The notes beneath the pieces are model-generated. The model was not told the origin of the DNA. It worked only from the letters and a program-made list of their open reading frames with translations, and searched no databases. Below, in pieces: positions 1 through 6,127 of a stretch of DNA of 6,147 bases. This stretch comes from Nitrospirota bacterium (GTDB lineage: Bacteria > Nitrospirota > Thermodesulfovibrionia > Thermodesulfovibrionales > Magnetobacteriaceae): positions 1 through 6,147 of the forward strand of contig JADGAE010000120.1 of the NCBI GenBank assembly GCA_015232165.1. The letters run 5' to 3'. Position numbers and translations under genes: made by a program. How positions within the stretch are numbered: the stretch's first letter is position 1; each line of letters begins with the position of its first letter.

Positions 1-18
1 AAGGGGGCCGGCCCCCTT
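1..18. repeat. Perfect 18-bp GC-rich palindrome, possible hairpin of the upstream gene
   Basis: Positions 1-9 (AAGGGGGCC) are exactly the reverse complement of 10-18 (GGCCCCCTT). As RNA it could fold into a stem of about 7 bp with a 4-base loop. No T-tract follows on the plus strand (the next bases are GACCCC), so it is not a convincing intrinsic terminator in that direction. The window edge hides what lies on the other side. It resembles the GC hairpin at the right end of the window, including the GCCCCCTT arm followed shortly by a GA-C-rich stretch, so it may be a dispersed intergenic element rather than a gene-specific terminator. Confidence 0.5.
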
Positions 19-34
19 GACCCCATAATCTTAC

Positions 35-56
35 CCATGAAAAATTTATGCACCCC
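35..56 (+). repeat. Left copy of a direct repeat flanking the operon
   Basis: This 22-base stretch matches 6039-6060 at 18 of 22 positions, in the same orientation. The shared pattern is CCATGAAnnnTTTATGCACCC, and the differences are three central bases (AAA here, TTT there) and the last base. The inner part is itself close to a palindrome (CAT...AAATTT...ATG). A further TGCACC follows 8 bases on, at 57-62. Both copies lie just outside the operon, which suggests a dispersed intergenic repeat or a protein-binding site. The function is unknown. Confidence 0.5.
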
Positions 57-68
57 TGCACCTAAAAT

Positions 69-99
69 TTGACAATTATACATTAAGATATGGTATTAT
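69..99 (+). promoter_or_regulatory. Candidate sigma70-type promoter for the four-gene operon
   Basis: A perfect -35 hexamer TTGACA lies at 69-74 and a TATTAT -10-like hexamer (5 of 6 matches to TATAAT) at 94-99. The spacer is 19 bp, longer than the preferred 17. The region is AT-rich and sits about 40 bases upstream of the first start codon, which is a sensible place for a leader. The 8-mer GGTATTAT is present at 92-99 and again at 105-112. The second copy either offers an alternative -10 with no good -35, or forms part of a short direct-repeat operator. The assignment is by eye only. Confidence 0.4.
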
Positions 100-112
100 C
101 AGACGGTATTAT
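92..112 (+). repeat. Short direct repeat GGTATTAT x2, period 13 bp
   Basis: Two identical 8-mers, at 92-99 and 105-112, are separated by CAGAC. They overlap the proposed -10 region and the expected transcription start of the operon, so they could be a regulator half-site pair or simply AT-rich coincidence. The 13-bp spacing is not a whole number of helical turns, which weakens the case for tandem binding by one protein face. Confidence 0.25.
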
Positions 113-136
113 TTATATGAAAGAAAATTAGGATGT

Positions 137-1168
137 ATGGACAACGCAAGGGTACAAGTAGTAGAGGATGAGGGGATCATCGCGTTGAGTTTAGCGCGTA
201 AGCTGGAAAAGCTGGGGTATATTGTCACTGCGGTTGTACCGTCTTCCGAGGAGGCTATCAAAAAAGCCGAAACGGACGCTCCCGATATCATACTGATGGA
301 TATAGCAATCCAGGGCGGCATGGACGGCATAGATACTGCCGCGGAGATATCCAAGCGATTAAATATACCCGTAATCTTTATGACTGCATACGCCGATGAA
401 CAACTGCTGGAACGCGCAAAAATAACGGAACCTTACGGCTACCTCGTAAAACCATCCACCGACAAAGAGATACATATAATGATAAAGATGGCCCTGTATA
501 AACACAAGATGGAACAATGGCGCAAGTCGGCAGAATACAAGGAAACCCTACTGAGGGAGATTCACCACAGGGTAAAAAACAACTTTCAGATAATAACAAG
601 CCTCCTGAGCCTGCAGGCCGAAAACATTACCGACAGACGTATAGTGAACGTCTTCGTGGACAGTTTTAACCGAATCAAGGCGATGTCAACCATCCATACA
701 AAGCTGTATCAGTCTGACGACCTGTCAAAGCTGGACTTTGAGGAGTATGTCGGCGAACTCTGCACGGAGCTTATTAATTCGTATGATATTCATCCAAACA
801 CTCCCGTCTTGAAACTGGACATAGATATCAAAAACATAGCCGTTGACGTTGACATCGCAACCCCATGTGGACTGATCATCAACGAAATAGTCTCCAATTC
901 CATGAAATACGCCTTTCCTGACAACGCCTACGGCGAGATATTTGTGAGCCTCAGCAAGGATGTCAATGAAAATTACGTTCTGCTGGTAGGGGATAACGGT
1001 GTCGGCATCCCAAAGGACTTTGATCCGGGCAAGTCAAGGTCGTTAGGTATGCAGTTAGTGCATGACCTGGTGAAGAAAAAGCTAAAGGGTAGCATTGAAA
1101 TAGACACAACAAAGGGCACCGTCTACAGGATTGTCTTTAATAAGTCAACGACTAAACCCAATAACTGA
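137..1168 (+). CDS. Receiver-HisKA_2 hybrid histidine kinase (soluble, REC first)
   Basis: This is a 343-residue cytoplasmic signalling protein with no signal peptide or membrane segment. Residues 5-122 form a CheY-like receiver: acidic pocket E10/D11, phospho-acceptor D55 in the LMDIAIQGGMDGI context, T83 and K105 (LVKP). This receiver subtype is common in front of HisKA_2 kinases. A short helix follows, then a HisKA_2 dimerisation domain with EIHHRVKNN (residues 141-149). The autophosphorylated histidine is most likely H144, by analogy with HWE/HisKA_2 families. The HATPase domain shows an N-box (INEIVSNSMKYAF, N249/N254), a G1 box (GDNGVGIP, D286) and a glycine-containing lid near RSLGMQL (301-307). 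There is no PAS or GAF sensor between receiver and kinase, so the receiver is probably the input. ATG 137 is chosen because the receiver begins immediately after it and no better in-frame start exists upstream; AGGA at 130-133 is a close-spaced ribosome site. It is probably the first gene of the operon, with 51 bases before the next start. No effector domain is present. Confidence 0.9.
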   Translation: MDNARVQVVEDEGIIALSLARKLEKLGYIVTAVVPSSEEAIKKAETDAPDIILMDIAIQGGMDGIDTAAEISKRLNIPVIFMTAYADEQLLERAKITEPYGYLVKPSTDKEIHIMIKMALYKHKMEQWRKSAEYKETLLREIHHRVKNNFQIITSLLSLQAENITDRRIVNVFVDSFNRIKAMSTIHTKLYQSDDLSKLDFEEYVGELCTELINSYDIHPNTPVLKLDIDIKNIAVDVDIATPCGLIINEIVSNSMKYAFPDNAYGEIFVSLSKDVNENYVLLVGDNGVGIPKDFDPGKSRSLGMQLVHDLVKKKLKGSIEIDTTKGTVYRIVFNKSTTKPNN

Positions 1169-1210
1169 AACAGACAGAGGGAATTTGTCTATACATGGCA
1201 GCCTGGATTG

Positions 1211-1216
1211 AAAGGA
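1211..1216 (+). promoter_or_regulatory. Ribosome binding site that favours the ATG start at 1220
   Basis: AAAGGA lies just before CAT-ATG. A TTG codon at 1208 is also open in frame and would add four residues, but no purine-rich site precedes it. The layout AGGA-three bases-ATGGAC is the same as at the first gene's start (AGGATGTATGGAC), which supports ATG 1220 as the real start, although the spacing is short. Confidence 0.5.
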
Positions 1217-1219
1217 CAT

Positions 1220-3136
1220 ATGGACTCATCCGAAAAACAGGGACATAGCATCTTTTTGGATAACATCTCACTCACGATAAAAATAGCCGCCATTATGTTA
1301 ATCCTGGGTGCAACGCTGTTAATCGTGTTAAGCCATATACATGAAAATACGATGAAGGAGATATTTAATGCGCAGCTTCATAAACAGTTGGAGTCTCAAG
1401 GTAGGGAAAACAGGCAGATGTTTGACGATTACTTTCTTGGCTATCAGCACAGTGTGGGGGCGTTGGCAAACACCTATGACTTAATAGCCTATGTAAAAAA
1501 GGCATCATGGGACGGCGGCAAACCGGCAAGAACGGATGACGAGCATGAAATCCCGCCGTGGTTGCCAAAGGCATCGGTCCTAAAGTTTTATGTAGGATTT
1601 GACTATGCAATGCTCTATGACATAGAGGGAAGGCTCAGGGGGGTGTATAACGCAACCGACGAACCTCTGCCTGCCGAATTTACCGACCTGGCGCAACTGC
1701 GGCTGTATCCGGGGCAATCCTATATGAAACGCTTTGATATGGCAGGTTATGTCCTTGCCTCCAAGGATGTAAAAGACGCGGATGGCAGCAAGATGGCCGT
1801 CCTTGTAATTGCCCATCGCATCAACAATGACTTGCTTACAGACGCTATGGGACCTCTCTCCGTTGAAAACACCGTGGCCTTGGCCGGCGCTAAAGACCAT
1901 ACCATAATGGCAAGCAACAAACCTGATCTAATGCAAAATGTGAAAACAGTTGAAACCCTCAAGGATAAATTTATTTTTGGCGGCAAACATTTCCTGGACT
2001 ATGGTGAGGATGAGGTTCATCTGATGCTTGTCTCTTTAATATCACTGGACGAGGTGAAAGATCTCAGGGCAAATGTGCTCTCAGGGAACCTCGGATTTAA
2101 TACCATTACCGCCGTTGCCCTTATCTTGTCTTTTATAGTGATAATGCTCTATATAACCATGCGGATCAGGAGGCTGGACGGTTATGTGGCCGATGTCTCA
2201 AAACGACACCTTGGCCTGAAACCCATTGAATCAAAGGGCGGGGATCAGTTGCGGCTCCTGGAGCAAAGATTTCACCGCCTGTTTGACGAAATTATAGAAT
2301 CGAAGTCGCAGCTTGAGAAACGTGCCTCTGATATGGAAAGGATCAACGGCGAACTAAAAGAGGCCACCGGACAGTTGATCCAGTCGGCGAAACTCTCGGC
2401 ATTGGGAGAGCTCACTGCCGGCATTGCCCATGAACTGAATCAACCCTTAAACGGCATAAAAATAGTCTGCCAGTCGGTGATCAAGGATATACAAAAGAAC
2501 CGCCATAATCCCGATGAGCTGGAAACCGACCTCACCGACATAGTAGAACAGGTTGACAAAATGGCTGCAATCATTGACCACATGAGGATATTCACGCGCC
2601 GCACCGAAGGCATGAACACTGAATTAATAGACATAAACACCGTAGTTGAGGGGCCGTTTAAGTTGCTGGGACAGCAGTTGAAGATCAACGGGATCAATGT
2701 AATAAAGAATCTGACGCCGGACCTCCCGCGTTTTCGCGGCGATATGATAAGACTTGAACAGGTGTTTATAAACCTGATAACCAACGCAAAAAATGCTATG
2801 AAAAATGACCCAAAGACTGATCAAAATACAGACGAAAAGACGGACAAAACCCTTAAGGTAAGCACATACCTGACAGACAACAGCGACCTTCCCTCCTGTC
2901 CCGTCGCCATAGTTGCAGAGGTGGAAGACAATGGTACCGGTATCCCAGAATCTATACGAGATAAGATATTTCAACCGTTTTTCACTACCAATGACCCCGG
3001 CAAGGGCACGGGATTGGGTCTTTCGGTGTCAAAGAAGATCATAGACGAACACGGCGGTAAGATATCCGTCCGGAGTGATGCCGGCGGTGCAACAATCTTC
3101 AAGGTCACCCTGCCCGTAACTGACGACAAACCTTAA
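1220..3136 (+). CDS. Membrane-bound sensor histidine kinase (HPK4/NtrB-like core)
   Basis: The protein has 638 residues from ATG 1220, or 642 if TTG 1208 is used. A hydrophobic helix at about residues 18-38 and a second at about 293-313 bracket an extracytoplasmic region of about 250 residues. Motifs such as YAMLYDIEGRLRGVY and a second ALAGAKDHTIMAS segment suggest a Cache/CHASE4-like PAS-fold sensor, but I cannot assign the family firmly. After the second helix come a HAMP-like linker (about 314-360) and a coiled coil. The HisKA domain has SALGELTAGIAHELNQPL with phospho-acceptor H404. The HATPase domain shows an N-box (INLITNAKNAM, N522), G1 (EDNGTGIP, D570), an F-box (QPFFTT) and G2 (GKGTGLGLS), so the kinase looks intact. 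The AGIAHExNQPL H-box is typical of the HPK4 group (NtrB, DctB, FixL), which often pairs with NtrC-type regulators, but none is encoded here. It is the only membrane protein in the cluster, so probably the entry point for an external signal, which the sequence does not identify. An odd Asp/Lys-rich tetrapeptide repeat lies between the N-box and G1. Confidence 0.9.
   Translation: MDSSEKQGHSIFLDNISLTIKIAAIMLILGATLLIVLSHIHENTMKEIFNAQLHKQLESQGRENRQMFDDYFLGYQHSVGALANTYDLIAYVKKASWDGGKPARTDDEHEIPPWLPKASVLKFYVGFDYAMLYDIEGRLRGVYNATDEPLPAEFTDLAQLRLYPGQSYMKRFDMAGYVLASKDVKDADGSKMAVLVIAHRINNDLLTDAMGPLSVENTVALAGAKDHTIMASNKPDLMQNVKTVETLKDKFIFGGKHFLDYGEDEVHLMLVSLISLDEVKDLRANVLSGNLGFNTITAVALILSFIVIMLYITMRIRRLDGYVADVSKRHLGLKPIESKGGDQLRLLEQRFHRLFDEIIESKSQLEKRASDMERINGELKEATGQLIQSAKLSALGELTAGIAHELNQPLNGIKIVCQSVIKDIQKNRHNPDELETDLTDIVEQVDKMAAIIDHMRIFTRRTEGMNTELIDINTVVEGPFKLLGQQLKINGINVIKNLTPDLPRFRGDMIRLEQVFINLITNAKNAMKNDPKTDQNTDEKTDKTLKVSTYLTDNSDLPSCPVAIVAEVEDNGTGIPESIRDKIFQPFFTTNDPGKGTGLGLSVSKKIIDEHGGKISVRSDAGGATIFKVTLPVTDDKP
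2813..2848 (+). repeat. Three imperfect 12-bp tandem repeats inside the kinase ATP-binding domain
   Basis: The 36 bases read AAGACTGATCAA, AATACAGACGAA and AAGACGGACAAA, encoding KTDQ-NTDE-KTDK. They are in frame and fall in the variable loop between the N-box and the G1 box of the membrane kinase, where insertions are tolerated. The paralogous kinase encoded at 4367-6013 has a polar but non-repetitive loop at the same place. Confidence 0.55.
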
Positions 3137-3140
3137 CAAT

Positions 3141-3145
3141 GGAGG
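3141..3145 (+). promoter_or_regulatory. Strong Shine-Dalgarno site GGAGG for the REC-REC-PAS gene
   Basis: GGAGG lies seven bases before ATG 3153, within the 16-base gap after the stop of the membrane kinase. It is the best ribosome site in the operon and may give the REC-REC-PAS protein higher translation than its neighbours. Confidence 0.7.
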
Positions 3146-3152
3146 CAACGAG

Positions 3153-4370
3153 ATGTACAAGATACTATTGATTGAAGACGATGAGATGGCAAGAAAACAG
3201 TTGGTCAAGTTCATTCAAAAGGAGGGTTTTGAGGTCTTGGAGGCGGAGGATGGTTGTGTGGGGGTTAGTCTCTTTCGTTCGGAGAAGCCGCATATAGTCA
3301 TCACGGATATGAAGATGCCCGGCATGAGCGGAATAGAAGTGATTCAGACGGTCAAGCAAATATCGCCTGATACCGATATAATCCTGATTACCGCCTTTGG
3401 AGAGACGGACGTGGCCATAACCGCCCTTCGTGAAGGGGTCCTGGACTATATCAAGAAGCCAATAGACCTTCGTTGGCTACGAACGACGCTTGGAAGGGCA
3501 AAGGAAAGGCTTGTCATGCGTGAAGGGCAAATCTTGCAACCGGTCATATTGTTGGTTGAAGACGAGGAATTGCCCCGCAAACGCCTGGCAAGGGTATTGG
3601 AAAAAGAGAAATGGAAGGTTATCCAGGCCGTGGATGGCGAGGATGCCGTCAAGTTGTTTAACCTTAACAAGACGGATATCGTCCTGACGGATATCAAGAT
3701 GCCCAAGATGAACGGCCTTCAGGCCTTACACCAAATGAGGGTAATGAACGGCGATTTTGAGGCGATAGTCTTTACGGGATACGGCGACGAAGACAGCGCT
3801 ATACAGGCCATGCGCGACGGTGCAATAAATTTCCTGAAAAAACCCGTTGATATAGAACAGTTGATAGTGGCAATAGAAAAGGCCCTGGAACATCAACACG
3901 TTGACAGGGCATTAAAGTTCCGCAACCGTGAACTTGAACTTGCCAGACAGATAATTGCCCAGATAACGGCAGAACAGGAAGTCATAATCAACCTTCATCA
4001 ATCAGTTATAAAGCAAACACTGGACTTTGCCAAGAAATTATTAGATGCCATCCCCATGTCACTCCTTGTGATGAGGCAGGACCTTACGATAGTCTATGTA
4101 AACAAGTCCCTGTCACACATAATAGGGAGCAGTCCTGAGAGGGTCGATGTCCCCCTGATGGAGAAAATGAAAAACATGGGTATAAAAGAACTTTCCATGG
4201 AGCAACTGACTAAAAAGGTAAATAATCTTTATGAAACACCGGGCAGCATAGAGGTCATAAAGACAGGTGATTTCTCATACCTGACCCTGACCCTGATTAA
4301 GATTGTCAGCGAGGAAAGGGATAGTTATGTCCTGATGGCAGTGCGTGGAGAAAGACCCGATAAAGCATGA
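3153..4370 (+). CDS. Tandem-receiver response regulator with C-terminal PAS domain (REC-REC-PAS)
   Basis: This is a 405-residue soluble protein. Receiver 1 (about 2-120) has the acidic cluster E8/D9/D10, phospho-acceptor D52 (ITDMKMPGMSG), T80 and K102 (IKKP). Receiver 2 (about 130-247) has E136/D137/E138, D180 (LTDIKMPKMNG), T208 and K230. Both look phosphorylatable and resemble NtrC-type receivers. Residues about 248-290 are charged and helical, probably a coiled coil. Residues about 292-400 look like a PAS domain (LLDAIPMSLLVMRQDLTIVYVN, ending in a LIKIVSEERDSYVLMAV strand pair). The protein stops there: no helix-turn-helix, AAA+, GGDEF/EAL, HD-GYP or kinase domain is visible. It may therefore work by protein-protein contact or as a phosphate sink, or the PAS may sense a ligand or redox state. 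The gap from the upstream gene is 16 bases and the stop overlaps the next start by 4 bases. Receivers, inter-receiver linker and helix match the next gene's product, so the two are paralogues. Confidence 0.88.
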   Translation: MYKILLIEDDEMARKQLVKFIQKEGFEVLEAEDGCVGVSLFRSEKPHIVITDMKMPGMSGIEVIQTVKQISPDTDIILITAFGETDVAITALREGVLDYIKKPIDLRWLRTTLGRAKERLVMREGQILQPVILLVEDEELPRKRLARVLEKEKWKVIQAVDGEDAVKLFNLNKTDIVLTDIKMPKMNGLQALHQMRVMNGDFEAIVFTGYGDEDSAIQAMRDGAINFLKKPVDIEQLIVAIEKALEHQHVDRALKFRNRELELARQIIAQITAEQEVIINLHQSVIKQTLDFAKKLLDAIPMSLLVMRQDLTIVYVNKSLSHIIGSSPERVDVPLMEKMKNMGIKELSMEQLTKKVNNLYETPGSIEVIKTGDFSYLTLTLIKIVSEERDSYVLMAVRGERPDKA

Positions 4371-6013
4371 ATGCCAGTAAAATAACCGTACTTATCGTCG
4401 ATGATGACAGGATAATCAGGGAGCAGTTAGAGAAGGAGGTCTTGAGGGGGTTTTTTAACGTTGAGATGGCCCAAGACGGCAAAACGGCCATTGAGGCATT
4501 ACGCCGGACGGATATTGGGATTATGCTTGTTGACATAAACCTCCCTGACATTAACGGGATCGACCTGATCCGTAAAGTGAAGGAGATAAAACCAGGATGT
4601 GAGTTAATAGTGATTACCGGCTATGGCAACATCGATCTTGCCATCCAGTCACTCAGAAACGGCGCCATTGACTACATAGAAAAGCCCGTCAATATGGACG
4701 AGTTTCAAGCGGCCCTGGGCAGGGCACAAGAGAAACTCTCCGAGAGAGACCTGCTTATAAGCACCAGCTCCATCCTGATAATAGACGATGAAGAGGTAGT
4801 GATAAGAAGGCTGCGGTCATTTTTTGAGAGGGAGGGTTATGATGTATTCACCGCCACAAGCGGGATAAGTGGGATAGACATTATCGAGTACAATAAAATA
4901 GACGTCGTTATCACGGATATCAGGATGAAAGATATGGACGGCATAGAGGTGCTCAAGAGGGCAAAGAGTTATTATAAGGACATTGAGTGTATCATGGTGA
5001 CCGGCGTTAAAGACAATGAGTATGCCATCAAATCGCTCCGTGCAGGGGCCGCTGACTATATAACCAAGCCCGTCAACCTCGATGAACTGCTCCTGTCGGT
5101 AAAAAAGACCGTAGAGAGAATAAACCTCAATCGAACCCGTCTTTACAGGGCCAGGGAACTTAAGATATCCTCCGAGATTATATCACGCATGAACGAGGAG
5201 CTTGAAAAGAGGATACAGGAGCGCTCCAGGGAGCTTGACCATATCCAGGCGCAGCTCTTTCAGACGTCCAAGCTGGCCACCCTTGGAGAGATGTCGGCAG
5301 GGATTGCCCATGAGATGAATCAACCCCTGGGGGGAATAGCGCTTGTTGCCAAGAGTTTTCGCAAGCTGTTTGAGCGAAACAAGCTGACAAAACAGGAAAT
5401 TGAATCAGGCCTCAATGATATAGAGACGTCGGTTAAAAGGATGTCCAAAATAATTCAACACATACGGACATTTGCACGGCAGGATACCCTGAAATTCACC
5501 GAAGTGGACGTCGTTGATACGGTGGACTCCGCATTCAGTCTCCTAGATGAGCAGCTGAGACTGCACGAGATAGAGGTCATTAAGGAATTTGCACCCTGCC
5601 TGCCCAGGATTATAGGCGAACCCTTTCAACTTGAGCAGGTGTGGATAAACCTTATCACTAACGCAAGGGATGCTATGAACGAAAAGGCCAGACAACTAAA
5701 CGCTCAAAAAACCAACTCCACCGATTACAACAAATGCCTGAAGTTCTCCGTCCAACACTCAATTGACACTGCCTCTGTCGTTGTCACGGTAAGCGATAAC
5801 GGTACGGGGATGTCTCAAGGTGTCAGGGAAAGAGTACTTGAGCCGTTCTTTACAACAAAGGAGGTCGGACAGGCAACCGGCCTGGGTCTGTCCATTAGCT
5901 ATGGCATCATTAAAAGTCACAAGGGCAGACTGGAAATTGATAGCATAGAAGGCGAAAACGCAACCATTAAGGTATTGCTCTCAACGGAATACCCAAAGGA
6001 AAATGCCCCTTAA
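4367..6013 (+). CDS. Tandem-receiver hybrid histidine kinase (REC-REC-HisKA-HATPase)
   Basis: This is a 548-residue soluble kinase. Receiver 1 (about 5-123) has D12/D13/D14, D56 (LVDINLPDING), T84 and K106 (IEKP). Receiver 2 (about 134-251) has D140/D141/E142, D184 (ITDIRMKDMDG), T212 and K234 (ITKP). In receiver 2 the usual proline after RM is replaced by K. A coiled coil at about 255-300 leads to a HisKA domain with ATLGEMSAGIAHEMNQPL, phospho-acceptor H315. The HATPase domain shows an N-box (INLITNARDAM, N432), G1 (SDNGTGM, D477), an F-box (EPFFTT) and G2 (GQATGLGLS), so it looks active. The kinase core is of the same HPK4/NtrB-like type as the membrane kinase upstream, and the receiver half is paralogous to the REC-REC-PAS protein. 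The start is set by the ATGA overlap with the preceding stop, implying translational coupling; no strong Shine-Dalgarno lies close by. It ends with tandem stops TAATAA (6011-6016). With both receivers before the kinase they probably gate its activity. No output domain or Hpt domain is present. Confidence 0.9.
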   Translation: MNASKITVLIVDDDRIIREQLEKEVLRGFFNVEMAQDGKTAIEALRRTDIGIMLVDINLPDINGIDLIRKVKEIKPGCELIVITGYGNIDLAIQSLRNGAIDYIEKPVNMDEFQAALGRAQEKLSERDLLISTSSILIIDDEEVVIRRLRSFFEREGYDVFTATSGISGIDIIEYNKIDVVITDIRMKDMDGIEVLKRAKSYYKDIECIMVTGVKDNEYAIKSLRAGAADYITKPVNLDELLLSVKKTVERINLNRTRLYRARELKISSEIISRMNEELEKRIQERSRELDHIQAQLFQTSKLATLGEMSAGIAHEMNQPLGGIALVAKSFRKLFERNKLTKQEIESGLNDIETSVKRMSKIIQHIRTFARQDTLKFTEVDVVDTVDSAFSLLDEQLRLHEIEVIKEFAPCLPRIIGEPFQLEQVWINLITNARDAMNEKARQLNAQKTNSTDYNKCLKFSVQHSIDTASVVVTVSDNGTGMSQGVRERVLEPFFTTKEVGQATGLGLSISYGIIKSHKGRLEIDSIEGENATIKVLLSTEYPKENAP

Positions 6014-6038
6014 TAAAAAGACTCTTTCTCCAAAGCGT

Positions 6039-6060
6039 CCATGAATTTTTTATGCACCCT
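6039..6060 (+). repeat. Right copy of the direct repeat flanking the operon
   Basis: It matches the left copy at 35-56 at 18 of 22 positions in the same orientation, starting 25 bases after the last stop codon. The conserved parts are CCATGAA and TTTATGCACCC. The 15-base core CATGAATTTTTTATG also pairs well with the left core in inverted orientation (13 of 15), because the core is nearly palindromic, but only the direct alignment extends into CACCC. Confidence 0.5.
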
Positions 6061-6092
6061 CTAACATCAGGGCAATCGCATTTGACTGTAAG

Positions 6093-6117
6093 AAAAAAAA
6101 AGGGGCGGCTCCGCCCC
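6093..6117 (-). terminator. Intrinsic terminator oriented for the minus strand
   Basis: GGGGCGG at 6102-6108 pairs with CCGCCCC at 6111-6117, forming at least a 6-bp all-GC stem with a 4-base loop. Nine A residues (6093-6101) precede it on the plus strand. Read on the minus strand this is a GC hairpin followed directly by nine U residues, the classical rho-independent form. It therefore probably ends a leftward gene lying beyond the right edge. On the plus strand the hairpin is followed only by CCTT, so termination of the kinase operon here would be weaker. Confidence 0.65.
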
Positions 6118-6127
6118 CCTTCAGAAC

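Noticed and set aside
1172..1190. Inverted repeat AGACA...TGTCT between the first two genes
   Set aside because: The stem has only 5 bp with a 9-base loop and no T-tract. It is too weak to call a terminator or attenuator.
1208..1219. Alternative TTG start for the membrane kinase, four residues upstream
   Set aside because: It has no ribosome site of its own. AAAGGA lies between it and ATG 1220, and the ATG context matches that of the first gene. The difference is only four residues, so it is not excluded.
1580..2974. Several minus-strand and alternate-frame open reading frames of 60 to 116 codons within the kinase gene
   Set aside because: They lie wholly inside a well-supported kinase gene, have no recognisable domain, and are expected shadows of the coding strand. 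The same applies to similar short frames elsewhere in the window.
6017..6027. AAAGA-C-TCTTT palindrome just after the last stop codon
   Set aside because: At most 4 bp can form around a 3-base loop, AT-rich and without a U-tract, so it is not a credible terminator.
6082..6087. TTGACT resembling a -35 box downstream of the operon
   Set aside because: No -10-like sequence follows at a suitable distance; the next bases are an A-tract and a GC hairpin.
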